Below are positions 23,653 through 36,032 of a stretch of 64,000 nt of DNA, piece after piece. Position 1 is the stretch's first letter, and each line of letters begins with the position of its first letter. The stretch is from Schizophyllum amplum (lineage: Eukaryota > Basidiomycota > Agaricomycetes > Agaricales > Schizophyllaceae), in NCBI GenBank assembly GCA_007026445.1, contig VDMD01000083.1, positions 1-64,000 of the forward strand, written 5' to 3'. Below the pieces are notes generated by a model. It had not been told where the DNA came from. It saw only the letters and a program-made list of their open reading frames with translations, and did no database searches. The position numbers and the translations under genes were made by a program.

Positions 23653-26600
23653 GATGGGCGGAGGGCAAGGGGCGCGAGAGCGGTGGGAAGCAGTTACTTA
23701 CACACGATCGCTCCCGTGACTTTATACCCATGGCTTGTGGCTCCCGGCAAATGCCGTCATTCAGTTCTTGTCGGACCGGGGCGCCATCTTCAACTTTGTC
23801 TCCCATTGTGGAAAGCCGCCAGATCTACCGGACCTTATTCATGCTCTCAGAGGGGCATCGATGGACGCTGCCATCAGTGAATACCTGCGCCTCGTGATGA
23901 TACGGACAATAGGCGAAATATGCGAGCTCGATGCGCTGACCGCTCCTTTTGTTGTCCCAGGTCTTTCGGGACGTAATCAGGTGATGTTCCATCGTGACAA
24001 GAGCTACAGGTCGCCTTCAGCGCCAACTCGGGACCAGCGACGAGCCCTCAGCGCTGCCAACGAGGGCCAGGGGGGTGCCAGAGGGTGTCCCTCTTCCTCC
24101 GACAGGGGCCTCCACTTTGCACGCCTAGAAGCGTTCATTCTACATTCATAGAAGCACTCTCGTGGCGACCTCGAGGCCAGTGACATGAACATTGCACAAC
24201 CTTTTCGCTATCCCCGCAAGGGAAAAACACCTCTTTTTGTTCGCCGGTTGGTCTTTTGTCGTCCGGCATCAGCCTGGATTGCTCGACGTGTCACTCTGAC
24301 CGCTCTGCAGGATCTGAACTGCCTCAGGAGGGCAGGGCACAAATGACGTGTACGAAGGTGTGGCGCATGCTTCGTGCTGCGGCGCCGTGACCCGTCTCAT
24401 TCCTTTGCTTGCCCACCTCCTACCTGACCCCGCAAAGCTCAGGTCTTGTCAATGTCGAAACATCACGCTAGACAGCCAGTGGGCCATCTCACGCGCGCTC
24501 TAATCATCTGTTGCGCTGTCCGACCACCATATCTTGATATGCTCATCCTTTGCGACCGCACCTGCTGACAATGCGCCAGCCCCAGCACGGACCCTCCCAT
24601 GAATAGCCTCACACCGAACCATGCATAACGCAACCCACCGCGTGCGACTTCCTGCGGATGCTTCAGCCCGCCGGGCACGGCAAATGGCTCATTGTCTTCT
24701 GGCTTCGCCGACCGTACCCACGGTGAACATTGTCCCTTCTCTATTGTCCCTGTCGCTCAGAATCGGCTCGCTCCGCAGGTCGTGGGTACGCCTCACGGCA
24801 GCCGCACAGACCATGGCGATCGCTCGTAGGAGTTTTGGCCTGCGCTCGCGGGCTTTCGGGGCTACGCTCGCGGGCCTGCGCGCACTAAGGTTCGATTCCG
24901 GGGCAACCTGGGGGCAACCCTCGCGGGACTTTCGAAGCTTCCCTCTGGCCCCTGCAATCGCGCGCTTTTTTCACATCACTTTTCGGCGCTCGCTAACTCA
25001 CGCCTCAGCCTCAGCTCTGAGCTAAAACCCGGCTTTCCAGGGAGCCTACACTGCTTTACAGATGAGCTTTGCTACGGTACCACCGACGGTGACCTCCGCC
25101 TCAGCCGTGCCGAGTTCGACGGCACGGCTCTTGCCCAAACTCTCCCACTCGGCGGTCTCCCCGGCTTCATTCCAAACATGGCCGTGAGTCAAGATGTGGA
25201 CTAACTGAACCCGCACGCGAGTCAGGATGCGGCGCGGACTGACTGAGCTCGCGTGCGAGTCATGGCGTGAAATTAGGTGAGTCGCGCTCAGCTCTTGCGC
25301 GAGTTTAGCTGGTCATCACATCCAGCTGGGGCCTGAGGGCCATGTAGCGATTCAACGTCTTCCTCCCGGAGCCATCGGCCATAAAGCAACAAGCCACCGC
25401 CACTTCGACGTATGGAGTGCCTGCCTTGCCAGATGTGAGTGTGCAGAAATAAATAATATTCGCAACGCCGACGCACCCACTCAGCTGACATTGCGTCCTA
25501 GTATACGTTGCTTGCGCTCCGAGTCGCCACACACGCCCGCCATTCGTGTCCGCCTGTCAACCGTCGACACGCCGGCCGGAGCCTTCACTTCTACAGTGAG
25601 TCAGGCGTTACTTTGATCTTGTGGCCTCACTCTCCAGTGCACCCTCCAAAATTGAAGCAGGCCACCATCCTTACAACACCGAGTGATTCTTGTCACTGGG
25701 CGCATGGGTCGCGCACAAGACCGCGAGGCTGTTCGGGGCCGTCAGGATTCTATATCCCGCTGACAGTGAGAGGTCTAGTATGACATGGCTTGAATATGAC
25801 TTTCACTTAGGCAGTGTCTATTCACTGGCCTCGCGGCAGCCGTCTATCCAGCAACCGCCCATTCAGCCGACCGCTCAATAAGCTGAATAACCTCACCGAC
25901 AGAACGCAGCTCAAGGCTTGGCTCAAGGCCCGCGCTTCGCCATTCCATCAAAATCACATGGCGAGTCGTCGACTTTTGTGCTTGAAGTCTTGACTTTCTC
26001 GAAGTCCTCAACTTTCCTATGGATTCTTCTAACATTAAGTCTTTCATGCCCTTCTGTTCGCGCTGTCCACCCTCTACAGACGCCAGGTCCAGCAAGGAGC
26101 TCGACGATGCAGTGTTCTTTTCGCGCCACCTGCTCTCGTCACCACGCCAGCTCTTCGACGGCGCCTCTTCGTGGCAGGACTCCAGGTAGTTCAAGCAGCC
26201 GCGACCTGAGGCAGGCCCGCGAGTTCCACTCTACCCACCTGCTTGAGCGAGGACCCGCCGTCCATCCGCTCAAGGCATCTGTCCACCCACGGCGCTCGGA
26301 GACTACTTATCCACTCTTGGCCAAAAATCACCCACATCAGAAGAGCACGATGAATAACTCGCAGCGAATCCACCCGCACACCTCGCATCCCAGTATTCCA
26401 CCATGCAATATAATGCTACATAAATTACAGTCATGACACTGTATACGTGTGCGTGTATGTGAAGGGGAGCAGATAAGCTCCCAGTATTAGCATGTCGCTC
26501 ACCTGGAAGATACGGTCCTCAAGCAAAGTGACATGGCGCGGGAGCCGAGGGACGCGACAGACAAGGGACGCGCGATGACGAGAAGGAAGGACGGACGGCG

Positions 26601-26716
26601 TGTGTCGTCCGACGACTGGCAGGCATGCATCGTCCGAAGGAGCAGTAGGTAGAGAGGCAGGAAGAGTAGGTAGATAGTAAGAGGCGTGTAGAATGAGTCA
26701 TGTCGAGTAGCCAGTG
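23653..26716. other. 3-kb stretch without a supportable gene
   Basis: GTAAGT near 23700 (minus) could be the donor of a 5' UTR intron of the RS-rich gene. Weak frames at 23735-24151 and 25918-26436 (plus) have no recognisable domain. Around 24835-24890 there is a short 'GCTCGCGGG' echo repeated three times. Nothing else stands out. Confidence 0.45.
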
Positions 26717-27785
26717 TCATGTCTTGAAGATGATGATCAGGACGAGGAGGATGAGGATGAGGGCCGCGATGATCATGGTGGAGCCTGGGAGGGATGGAGG
26801 GTTGCCGTTGAAGCGAAGGGCGGTACGACGAGGATGCAACAGATGGGTAGGTCGGCAGCAAGAAAGAAAGCAAGGAATGATCATAAGTCACTGCACTGCA
26901 CGCGCGAAAGAAGACCAACGCACCATTATTCTTCGCGCCCTTCGCGAATCTGTCTAGCCGTCGCCGCGCACCGCTCATGCGAGTCTGCGTGCGGTCGATA
27001 TCCGTGTCGAGCTCGGAGAGCAGCCCCGTGTGCACGTCGAGCTCGTCATTGATCTGTATTGAGAGGTCGCGCTGACGGTTGATCGAGTGTGAGAGGCGGT
27101 CAAGGTGGTCGTCCTGGTCTGCGGACAGCGTGTAAGCATGATTCGGTGGGAAAATGGTGCGCGGGCATGGGGGGTCTGATATGAGGACGCGGCGGATGTT
27201 GTACGAGCAAGGGAAGGACAGCGTATGCGGTTGGATGATGTTGGGTGTCGACGGATGCTGGACAGAAAAGTAGGGAGACACGCACTGTCCATCATCTGTC
27301 TCTGCGTCTGCAGCATGATACCTGGGTCCTCCCCCGCCTCCGGATCGTCCGTGTACGGCGTCAATGGCTCCGGCGACCGACTCGGCACTTGCGGGATCAA
27401 CGACGCAGAGGACGAGGACGACGTTGGCGACGACGCGCGCGCAGCTTCTGGGGGATCGAGGCTAATAAACAGACATTCACTCAGTTTGCTGTTACATGCA
27501 CACGCCCGCGAACGCGACGCACCTCTCTACCTGGCTGTCCCGCCCGAGCATCCCACGCATGCGCTCATACTGGTTGCGCAGCAGCCCCGTCGCCTCCGTT
27601 CGTCCGTCGCGCGCCTCTAGCACGCGGATGCCATCGCGCAGCTGCTCGAGGTTGCGGTTGATCTGCGCGGTGTGCGGTGCGTTCGTCTGGCCGGAGGTGA
27701 ATGAGGGCAGCGTTTGCTGTCTTTGGCGCTCCAGGAGCAGGGATAGTGTTTGAGTAGACACGGAGGTGAGTTTCGCGAGCGACAT
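26717..27785 (-). CDS. Syntaxin-8-like Qc-SNARE, tail-anchored
   Basis: Exons (minus) 27785-27523, 27461-27286, 27118-26924 and 26784-26717 give 233 residues, the size of syntaxin 8. The protein should act in membrane fusion at endosomes or the vacuole as the Qc partner of a four-helix SNARE bundle. An N-terminal helical segment ('MSLAKLTSVSTQTLSLLLER') and a Ser/Pro linker precede the SNARE motif 'DHLDRLSHSINRQRDLSIQI' to 'LLSELDTDIDRTQTRM', with the zero-layer Gln in 'SIQIND'. It ends with a single membrane helix, 'TMIIAALILILLVLIILKT', followed directly by the stop. The last exon encodes just the anchor. Paralogous Tlg1/Syn8 proteins cannot be separated without a tree. Confidence 0.92.
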
Positions 27786-28049
27786 GGTGAGGTGGACGTC
27801 CGTCGCGTTCAGGATGATAAGCAGCTGTTGCTGACAGTGAGTGGAACGGTGAGCGCGGCGCGAATCACCGGCGTCGTCCCCAGGTTATGCCGTGACGCCA
27901 CAATTTACCTCTGAAGCCGTTGTCCTGGTCCAACTATTTGTTCGCTTTATTTGTCCCTCTGAATCGGAGGGTAGAGTACTACAGGTTTCGTTTATTCCCT
28001 AAGTGATACGGCAGTATGCATTGGACTTCTTCGGCGCATCGTCGTCTGA

Positions 28050-29485
28050 CTATACACGATATCCCACCCTGGCAGCCGCCAGCCAGAATTCCGTGCTTCC
28101 CACTTCATTCCATCCGACGGGCCCAAGGTCACACTCCGCGCAGGAAAGCAGCTTCATTGAGGATCCTACCATGCACCGGATAAGCATATATCGAGAGGAA
28201 GGTGATGGTACAGCGCACCTGGTGTCTCCGGCGATGGAATCGTATTGGAAAACCCAATGTTCTCGAACGCCATAGCCGACGGCGTAACCAGCCACCACTG
28301 GGTCGTCTCCGGCGGGGTAGGGAGGGTCGCAAGATGAGGGCTGGCTGGACTACCTACGGGTTCCATCTGCCTCAATGCATCAACGTCTCGTCCAACCGCC
28401 TTGCACTGAACACGCACCTGTACCGACGCCCTCTCCGTCCAGCTCGCGCTTGCCTTCTTTAGGATGACGCTCCCACACCCGGCCCGTGGACACAACAGGT
28501 CGTACTTGTTCACCATGGCACCCTGCTTCCGCGCATGCGGCTCGCACACATCCGCAATCCCGCCCTCGAACGCGCTCAGCAGCCGCGACTTCGGCGCACT
28601 CCGCGTTGACGAACGCTGAAGCGCCTCAAATAACCCTGGCGGGAGCTGCTGTGATTCCACTTGTGCCATTGTCGGTTTCTGCGTAGCCACTTCCGCGGGC
28701 GGCAGCTCCTTCGCGGCCTCGCGAGGGAGTCCCTCCTGTAGCAACGGCGTCCCCAGCTCCCATCGCATCTCCAGCCACGGCTTCGAGCCGTGTTGCACGG
28801 CGCTGGGGCCGACGAGCGTGAAGCCGGCCTTCTCGTATAGAGGGCGCATCTCATCGTGCGTGATGAGCAGGATGCGCTCGTACGCCGGCTTGTCGCTCTC
28901 TTCGCCCTTGTCGCGCGCGTCAGCCTCCAGGCGCGCGATATACTCGCGGAGGAGGCCGAGCGCAATCCCGCGGCGCCTGTGATCGGAGGACACGCAGACG
29001 GAGTGGATGCACACTGAGGGGGAACCGGCGACGTGGGTGGACATGGACTCGTGCGTTAACGTTGGGGAGGGGGAGGTTGTTGAGCAAATGTAGCCGACGA
29101 GCTTGCGTGCGCCGTGACCATCGAGGGAGGAGCGGGAGGGGAGGTAGGCGCCCAGGAAGAGATCACCGGCTTGGGATTGGCGTAGTCTGAGAGGACGACA
29201 GGGAGTGGATATGAGTACCAGCGTGGGTGCAGGTGTGTATGTTCGTGGTTATGAGTGAACACATGTAGAAAGTGCGTAAGTGCCATGCAGAGCTACACGA
29301 CCAAGGACAGCGCACCTAAACGCATCCAATGTAGCTGCCTCGTCTGCGGGGTAGCCTAGAGAAAGGGATCAATCCATCATTGACGCGCCTGCTGTGGCGA
29401 GGCAGATGGACTGACTGTCCCGTTCGATTTGGATCGCGGCTTCGAGATCGGAGGCAGCGACTAGGTCGTAGATAATGTCTGACAT
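28050..29485 (-). CDS. GNAT N-acetyltransferase fused to an Mss4-like zinc domain
   Basis: Exons (minus) 29485-29416, 29355-29316, 29186-28219 and 28165-28050 give 397 residues. The N-terminal half is a GNAT fold of the arylalkylamine-acetyltransferase type, with 'SYPADEAATLDAFR', the acetyl-CoA loop in 'CVSSDHRRRGIALGLL' and 'MRPLYEKAGFTLVG'. The C-terminal half matches the Mss4/Dss4 (RabGEF-like) beta fold: a first zinc pair in 'LLCPRAGCGSVILKK', the core 'WWLVT...AMAFENIGFSN', and a second pair in 'LLSCAECDLGPVGW'. The two halves are one reading frame in exon 3, about 90 residues apart, so the fusion does not depend on a guessed intron. Mss4 proteins bind exocytic Rab GTPases as chaperone or weak exchange factor; GNATs acetylate amines or proteins. 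The combined role is unknown. Confidence 0.9.
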
Positions 29486-29826
29486 CCTCGTCGAGTGATG
29501 TTTTCAAAGCTCGATGTATAGGCAGACACTTGGTGTAAAGGTTCAGGATGACCAGCGTAAAGTAGAGATCAACTCGACGCGCCTGAGGCTGGCGCGTCTT
29601 GGTGACGTCGTGATGACTTCCTCGTGACATCGACCTGGGTGGACCCACAAGTTCGAGAGTCAAGCTGTCGGCAAGTTGTAATTTGTTCGGAATCGTAGGG
29701 ATGGTTGAGTTAAGTAGGTATCAATGAAGGTGAGCAACAAGGGTAAAAGGGGTATCTAAAGAAGGTAAGTAAGTCGGTCGCGCGTGGACGACTTCAGCAG
29801 CCGCCTGGCAGGCAAAGTTCAGTCAT
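29486..29826. other. Intergenic region
   Basis: This is the 5' flank of the GNAT-Mss4 gene and the 3' flank of the GH95 gene, with no feature seen. Confidence 0.5.
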
Positions 29827-32800
29827 TTATATAGTCTGCACCATCCCCGCCTTCGTGGTAAACTCCTTCACGACTTTCCCACCCACGACCACCTGCACAT
29901 CTCTCGGGACCACACTGTTCGCCACTGTGATCGTCGCACTCTTTAGGGCACCCCCACTCCACGAAAAGTCGATCGCCATCCCGCCCCTCAGCCGTGCGCC
30001 TGTAATCGAGCCCTTGGGCCACGCCGCCGGCAGAGCGGGGAGGATCGACACCACAAGCGGGTCATCGTACGACGCGACGTCCGGCGCCTGGACCAGAGCA
30101 TTGAGCACCGCAGCCGGATGGCCTAGGTTCGCGTCAATCTGCACCGGCTCGTAGCCGTTGGGATCGTAGGTGCTCCAGAGATTTACTACGAAATTCTTCT
30201 CAATGGCGAGCTTGTGAACGTCCATCGTTAGTTACGATCATAGTCAATAAGTATCACCCACAGTAATCTCGTGGTAGAACTGTTCCGCGTCCCCAAGCTG
30301 GGCCCAGGCGGCGGCGCGCCACATCTTCTCCCATCCCGCGTCCCCGTCCGATCCTGTGCCGTCGCCGCGGTGGGTAAGGCTTGTTGTGGTGGCATTGATG
30401 ACCTGAGCCTTCGTGTATGACAACTTTGACGAGCCCGCGGTCCCCTGCTTCTCCACATCATATGACGCGAGCGCATATCCGGGATACAGCCCGATAAGGT
30501 GAGAGAGATGGCGGTGGTCATCGTCTGAATCGTCCATGTCGACCTTCCACTCTGCGTGCGCGATGATCAGCCTCGTGATTTTTTTAGCAACAGCGGCATA
30601 TCGACTGCGTACCTTGAAGCTGACCCCACGATCCTATGTGAATCCCCTTGTCCATCTGGGTACGCGCCGTTCGTATTGCTATGTTTACGTCAGGGTTTTG
30701 AAGGCGAGTGCGGCCAATGCTGAGGTGCTCGACCTACCGTTCAGGAAGTCCGTGTCCGTGTCCCCGGACGCTGAAAAGCCCTTGTCTACCGCATTGAAGA
30801 GTTGCCAAATAAGTTGCTGAGCATGCGCGCAACCTGATACACTGTGATCAGCGCTGGTCGACGCGCCGACATCACGACGAACCCAAGGTGATATATGTCT
30901 GTTCCGGCGAGTTGCAGGGAGCCACGACGAGCGAGGAGTCATTGAAGTGAAGGTCAGGGATCAGTTTGTTCAGATGGAACTGCGCTGCGCCCTGTAGAAC
31001 TGGGTTTAGCTTACCCATTTTGCCAAGAACGTGATGCAAGTACCTTGAGCAAGGGGTATCCTTGGGATTTCCACCAACTGACGTCGTTAGTATAGTCGAA
31101 ATGGTCCCAAACATGGATCATCTGAATATTTGCGGTCAGTCATCATTGCCGGACGAAGGTAATCAGGTACTACCATCCACGCATTTGCCTCTAGGGGTCG
31201 GTCAGAAGCGTTGAGTAGACGATAATGTAATTACGACTTACCGGGATAATTGAGCGACTGAGCGCTGCCGGCCTTCATCCCGGTATGGCCAAATATCTAA
31301 GCGAGGTGTTTAGCTTCTCTTCATAACAATGATCAAACGACCTACGTTCACTTCGTCATGCGTCACCCATCCCTCGTCTGAGTCGTACAGAATCTGGGCC
31401 GTCTGCGTTCCCCGTGGCACCCAGGTTTTCTGTCGAGGGTTGAATTACTACATGGAAGGACGGAAGCATGGCTCACCTCCATATAGTCAAACACCGACTG
31501 GGTAACATCGAGGTTTGTCGGCTCCGCGGACCACAAGTTCATCTGGACGTTGATATTGAGGTCTGCGCGGTCACATGAGCGTGACAATACTAAGCGCCAT
31601 GTCAGAGTACACACGGTAGTCTGAGAAAAGAGCAATGCATCAGAATGGGACAGTGGCATATCGACGAGCGCACGCACCGGAGTTCCAAGTGTTCGCAAGT
31701 TTATGCGCCCACTTGCCCTGCAGGTTAGCGGGAAGAGTGCCGCGGGAGCTGCTCCACAGCATGTATCGCCCGAAGTTGAACAACAGCCATTCGATGTATG
31801 GGTTCCCCGTGTCGGCCTTGTAGGCGGTCAAGAGTGTCGCGGTTGTTGAGTCCAGCTGTGCTGTCTGCCCGAGGTCGAGCTTGAACCCAGTGAGCGTAGC
31901 CTTCACGTCTGCGACATGCGCTGAGAGCAAGTTTGCCGCGCTGGTACCGCTCAAGGAGGATATGCGCGACGCGAGCGCACTGTGCGGGTCGTCGCCTTTG
32001 AACGAGAAGTCATGCGCCTCGTCGCCCGCGTCCATCGAGTACTCCGTATTCCCGACCCATACGACGGTAACATCTGCGCCTGACGCAGACAGAGTGGCGT
32101 TGGCCGTCGCCACAGACGTGTCGTAAGGCTGAGCAGACTGGCAGGACACAGTCGACGAGGAGGCGTGGAAGAGGAGCTCGTATAACATGCCCGGCGAACC
32201 CGCGTGACCGCGCACTTGCAAAGTCGAACTGTTGAAGCAGGTGACATTAATCGCCGTAAGCCCCGGATCGGGGCCCAGCGAGTATGCGAAGGTCAGGTTC
32301 TGTGACGCGGAGGACGACGTCTGCTGCACGCAGGCTTGTGCAGGATAGGAGCAGAACGTCTTCCTGTAGACAATTGTTAGCCCGGTACTATGATAGCATG
32401 GTATCCGAAAGTTACCTGTCAATTGTCACATTTCCGGCGACCCAGGTTGCATGCACAACGGCTTGGTCGAGGTCGAGCCAGCGCGCGTAGTTAGTGACAC
32501 TTCCCTTGCTGCTCATGGTGGTGAAGAGGTAGCCGGCGCCAGCGTAGGAGCCTGTGAGTGGATTAGATCAGTCGACGTACTCCAGGTCAATGATTCACCA
32601 GGAATCACTCACCGAAATTAGTCGGATCCGTCATCAGGCTCGACACGGCTGTAGTTCACATTCAGTCATACCTCCGAAGACGAAAGAGATGCAAATGCGA
32701 CATACAATTTACAGTCCCACTGGACGAGCTGAAGATACTCGCACGTATTCTGTCCATCTCTGTCTTCAAGGACGTGCGCTGGGAAGCCTGTTTGTTTCCG

Positions 32801-33185
32801 CCATTGTACGACTGTAATGGATCAACAATCGTAACGAAGTCATCATCGCGACAATAGCCCTCTCACCGAGTTCTGGAAAGGGCCTCCGGTCCAAAGGGAC
32901 TCCAAATTCAGCGACGTCATCTCGAGGGTTGTACCGCCGGGGATCATAGCTTCAAATGATCGGCGTCAGTCATTCAACTTGAAAGCTGCAGGCGAGATGT
33001 GCCGCACCTGCGAGGTAACCATTGCCGACAGGATAGTTCCCCCTGGCCCAAGAGGTGCTCGGTGCAGTATCCCACACACCATTCCCAGACGCAGGGAAAC
33101 CTTCTGGTGCGCCTGCGACCGTCTCCGTAGTCGCCAGGAGGCAAACTGCCAAAAGGAGCGGCGCCCAACGTATGCACGCGGCCAT
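29827..33185 (-). CDS. Secreted GH95 alpha-L-fucosidase, copy 1 (compact)
   Basis: Seventeen exons (minus): 33185-33008, 32949-32867, 32811-32706, 32648-32613, 32551-32416, 32363-31678, 31620-31615, 31562-31477, 31429-31346, 31296-31242, 31190-31174, 31121-31044, 30991-30883, 30833-30738, 30678-30613, 30551-30262, 30210-29827; 831 residues. GH95 enzymes are inverting 1,2-alpha-L-fucosidases that release fucose from glycans. The start encodes a signal peptide ([20 protein letters not shown]). N-terminal domain: '[16 protein letters not shown]' and '[14 protein letters not shown]'. (Alpha/alpha)6 barrel: '[20 protein letters not shown]', '[12 protein letters not shown]', 'APCNSPEQ' (probably holding the acid Glu) and '[20 protein letters not shown]'. 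Exon 7 is 6 nt long. All introns are short. The gene is paralogous to 46257-50835. Confidence 0.93.
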
Positions 33186-33515
33186 GAGCGGGGCAAAGCT
33201 CGAGACGATGCTATGTTGCCGGAGAAGGAAGAACGAACGACGCGATGCGCACTCACCTTTATAAATTGTGCGACGGCCGCAGAATTATGGGGAAATAGCC
33301 GTCGGTTAAGGAACGACTTTGGGCCATCTGACCGCAGTCTTACCGTCGATACCTCCCTCCGCATGGGCTTCGCCCAAAGCCGCACTGGCCAAGAAGGTCG
33401 ATCCCTATGGTCTACTCCGACGTACCTCCGTAGAAAGGTTGGAAACTTAGCGTGCGACGGTAAGCTCTCATATGTAGCCGATGATCGCATACATCATCAG
33501 GCAAGACCGTGTGAA
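33186..33515. other. Intergenic region between two minus-strand genes
   Basis: This is the promoter of GH95 copy 1. An AT-rich ATTTATAAAGG-like motif (minus) lies at about 33261, some 75 bp upstream of the start, and could be its TATA box. Confidence 0.4.
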
Positions 33516-35888
33516 CTACCGTCTCCTATTTGCGGTGCATCTCTCTCTGTGCGCGCCCTCGGTCCAATCTCTGGGAACAATATGAGCAACAGGGTTAGTA
33601 GAGGATCAAGAAGAAAAGAAGGCCAAGGGGGATCAAGCACGGGACAAGGCGACCAGGCCCGGGAGGGATCACGGATTGTCTGGCGATTCGCTCACTCACC
33701 CCTTCTGACACGACCGACCACAGTACTGCACTACCCCGCAGGGGCACGCGCGCATTCGCCGGTCCGTGCGCGCCCCGGAGAGCGCGCAGAGGAAGAAGGA
33801 GCAGCCGAGGATGGGAAGTGGCGGTGCGAATGGGGATGAGGAGATAGTAGGCGGGTATGAGGGAGGTGGAGGTGAGAAGGCCGGTGGCGGGGGTGACGAG
33901 GATGTGAAGGACGGCGTGGACGAAGAGCAAGGTGTCGGTGTAAATAACGATGATGAAGACGAGGCGGTTTCTGGAGGTGACAGGAGAGGCGATGTCGGTG
34001 ACGGAGAAGGTGGCGGCGACGGTAAGACCGATGCCACACCGTCCATCTCATCCCACGCCGCAAGCAGTCGGCCGAGCTCGAGCCAGAGTTCATAGGGTGC
34101 CCGAGGTATGGTAGAAGTCGTCGATGTGGAAGCGGCTGTTGGCGTTGAGGCTTCGGCGCTGGTTGGCGTCGCTGACGACGGCCGCGACTCTGGTCTTGTA
34201 TGATAGCAGGGCGCAGTCACACCTGCTGCCATGTCTCCTTTTGCATCTATGCTTCGTGTTGGCTGCGAACCTCCGGCGAAGGAAAACACAGTTTGAAGAG
34301 TATATGAATCCTGCGAGCCCGACTCTCGCGCCGCCGGAATGATAGCCAACTGCCTCGCTGTCCGTCCCCACAGCGGCTTCAGGCCTTTCCTGAGATCGCG
34401 CACGAGGGGTGGCGGATCTATTGGTCGAGATACTTTGTCAGGTCCCCCAGTGCACTCAAGGCTTCGACAACCTGCGTTGTCAGGAACGACGAATGGGCGC
34501 CGTGTGTCCCATGCTTGTTTATGAGAGGCTCAGCCTCCCGCTCCGCATGCGCCCTCGTCAAGCGCGCCATTAAGTTGGCCCCGTGCCGCTTGTCGAGGAC
34601 GCGGAGGAGGATTTTAGAGGTGGGATCCGGTGCGAGTTCTGTAGGGCGAGACGTCGTGTCATCTGACAAGCGAGCAGCGCGAAGAATAGTTCTAGGAGGG
34701 ACTTAGCCAAAATTCGACGCAAGAAGTAAACGACGCACGCACGACAGAATATCGCTCGCGTAGCCGTTCGCAGCGCATGCGAGGGGGGAGTAGGTGTAGT
34801 GGCTACTTGGCGGGGCGATCGTATCAATGTGCATCGCCTCTTCACCGACCGACGACCCTCCTGCGACTGATGGTCCCTCCACAAGCAGCCGCCACAAGAT
34901 ATCCGCGAGCACGACCTCAAATCCGCGCGGCAGCAGGTGCACTGCATCTGGGTGGGTATCGAGAACGAGGGCGGTCAATCGAACACACTTGAGGACGGTG
35001 TTGAGGGAGGAGCTCGATAACGAGGATGGGGAGACGGTAGTTAGATTCGAAGATGTGGCGGCTATCAGCGTGCGTGCGAGATGACCGATGAGGACCTCGG
35101 GATCACGACGCAGGACGTAGTCGGCCTCGTGGCTCTGTACCGCGTCGAGCATGGCGAGGGCATGCTGCATAGACTCTAGTAGGCGAAGCGTCTCGCGAAC
35201 TAGGTCGTGATTTGGTGCGTGGATCCAGAGATCCATGCAGAGAGACCAGACGCAGGAATCTCGGAGGAGAGTGCTGGGTAGGAGAGTAAACAGTCGGTAC
35301 AAGCGAAAGACGAGGGTGTCCGCACGCACTCTAGTAGTAGACCTGATTCTGCATCGAAGAAATTCTGGAGAAGCATAAGCGCGCGGATAAGGGCGACAGC
35401 ACTCTCATGAAAGTCAACACGCAAGGCATGGTCGGGCGTGCGGACGAGCGTGAAGAGATGCTCTTGTACACTGGCCAGGAGAGAAGGTGCGTCCCGAAAA
35501 ACAGTCCGTACTGCCAAGCGCCGGTCGTGAGCATCGTCGGGGGCCTCGCGTATATATCGCAGGGCGCGCCGGAAGCAGTCGATCGCGACAAGCTGATGGG
35601 CATGTGTGGTCAGAAGCGCTACACGAGTCTCACTGAAGATGTTCCTACCACTTCGTGCACCTCCTTGCTTTGCGCGACGGTCGAAATCGCGTCGAGGATT
35701 CCTTGCTCGCGCGCCTCTGCCCAGCGCGCGTCGGTAAGGATGCCGTCGACCTTGAAGAAAACAGTGAGCAGCGCGGCCGTGCAGGGCACCTTTGCCTGCC
35801 GACACTCCTCGAGGAGCTTTCCTGCGCCATTCTTGCGCAGTAGCCTAATATCAGCGAGGGTGAGCAGGTCGCTGTCGAGCCCAGGCAT
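33516..35888 (-). CDS. MYND-type zinc finger protein with helical-repeat region
   Basis: Exons (minus) 35888-35649, 35592-35330, 35273-34743, 34691-34434, 34389-33700 and 33570-33516 give 678 residues. Most of the N-terminal 430 residues are alpha-helical, leucine-rich and armadillo-like ('LLTLADIRLLRKNGAGKLLE', 'ALAMLDAVQSHEADYVLR'). A long Pro/Ser-rich linker ('PSPPPSPSPTSPLLSPP') leads to a C-terminal MYND finger, 'CPCGVVQYCGRSCQKGDW' then 'TEGAHRERC'. The finger is completed only by the last intron (33699-33571), whose removal gives the canonical CQKxDW-x3-H-x3-C ending. MYND fingers bind proline-rich peptides, so a scaffold or regulatory role is likely but unproven. Intron 3 (34742-34692) was placed at the only donor/acceptor pair that keeps the frame. 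Confidence 0.85.
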
Positions 35889-36032
35889 GGTGGTGGGAGA
35901 CAAGAAACGATAGGGCAGGCACTTCTTGTGTCTGATCCAGGGCGGCAAGCGCCCGTCGCGCCGGCTCATCGGACCGCGTTATGTTTGCGCACAGCCACAT
36001 TTTCGCGTCCTCGTCCTCGACCAGCAACGAGC
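35889..36032. promoter_or_regulatory. Very short bidirectional promoter
   Basis: Only 144 bp separate the start of the MYND gene (minus) from the start of uS7m (plus), so the promoters must overlap or extend into the transcripts. Confidence 0.5.

Noticed and set aside
23735..24151. 138-residue plus-strand frame
   Set aside because: A short helical stretch is plausible but no start context, splice partner or family could be recognised.
24835..24910. GGTTCGATTCC as a tRNA B box
   Set aside because: No paired T stem, no A box at a suitable distance and no acceptor stem.
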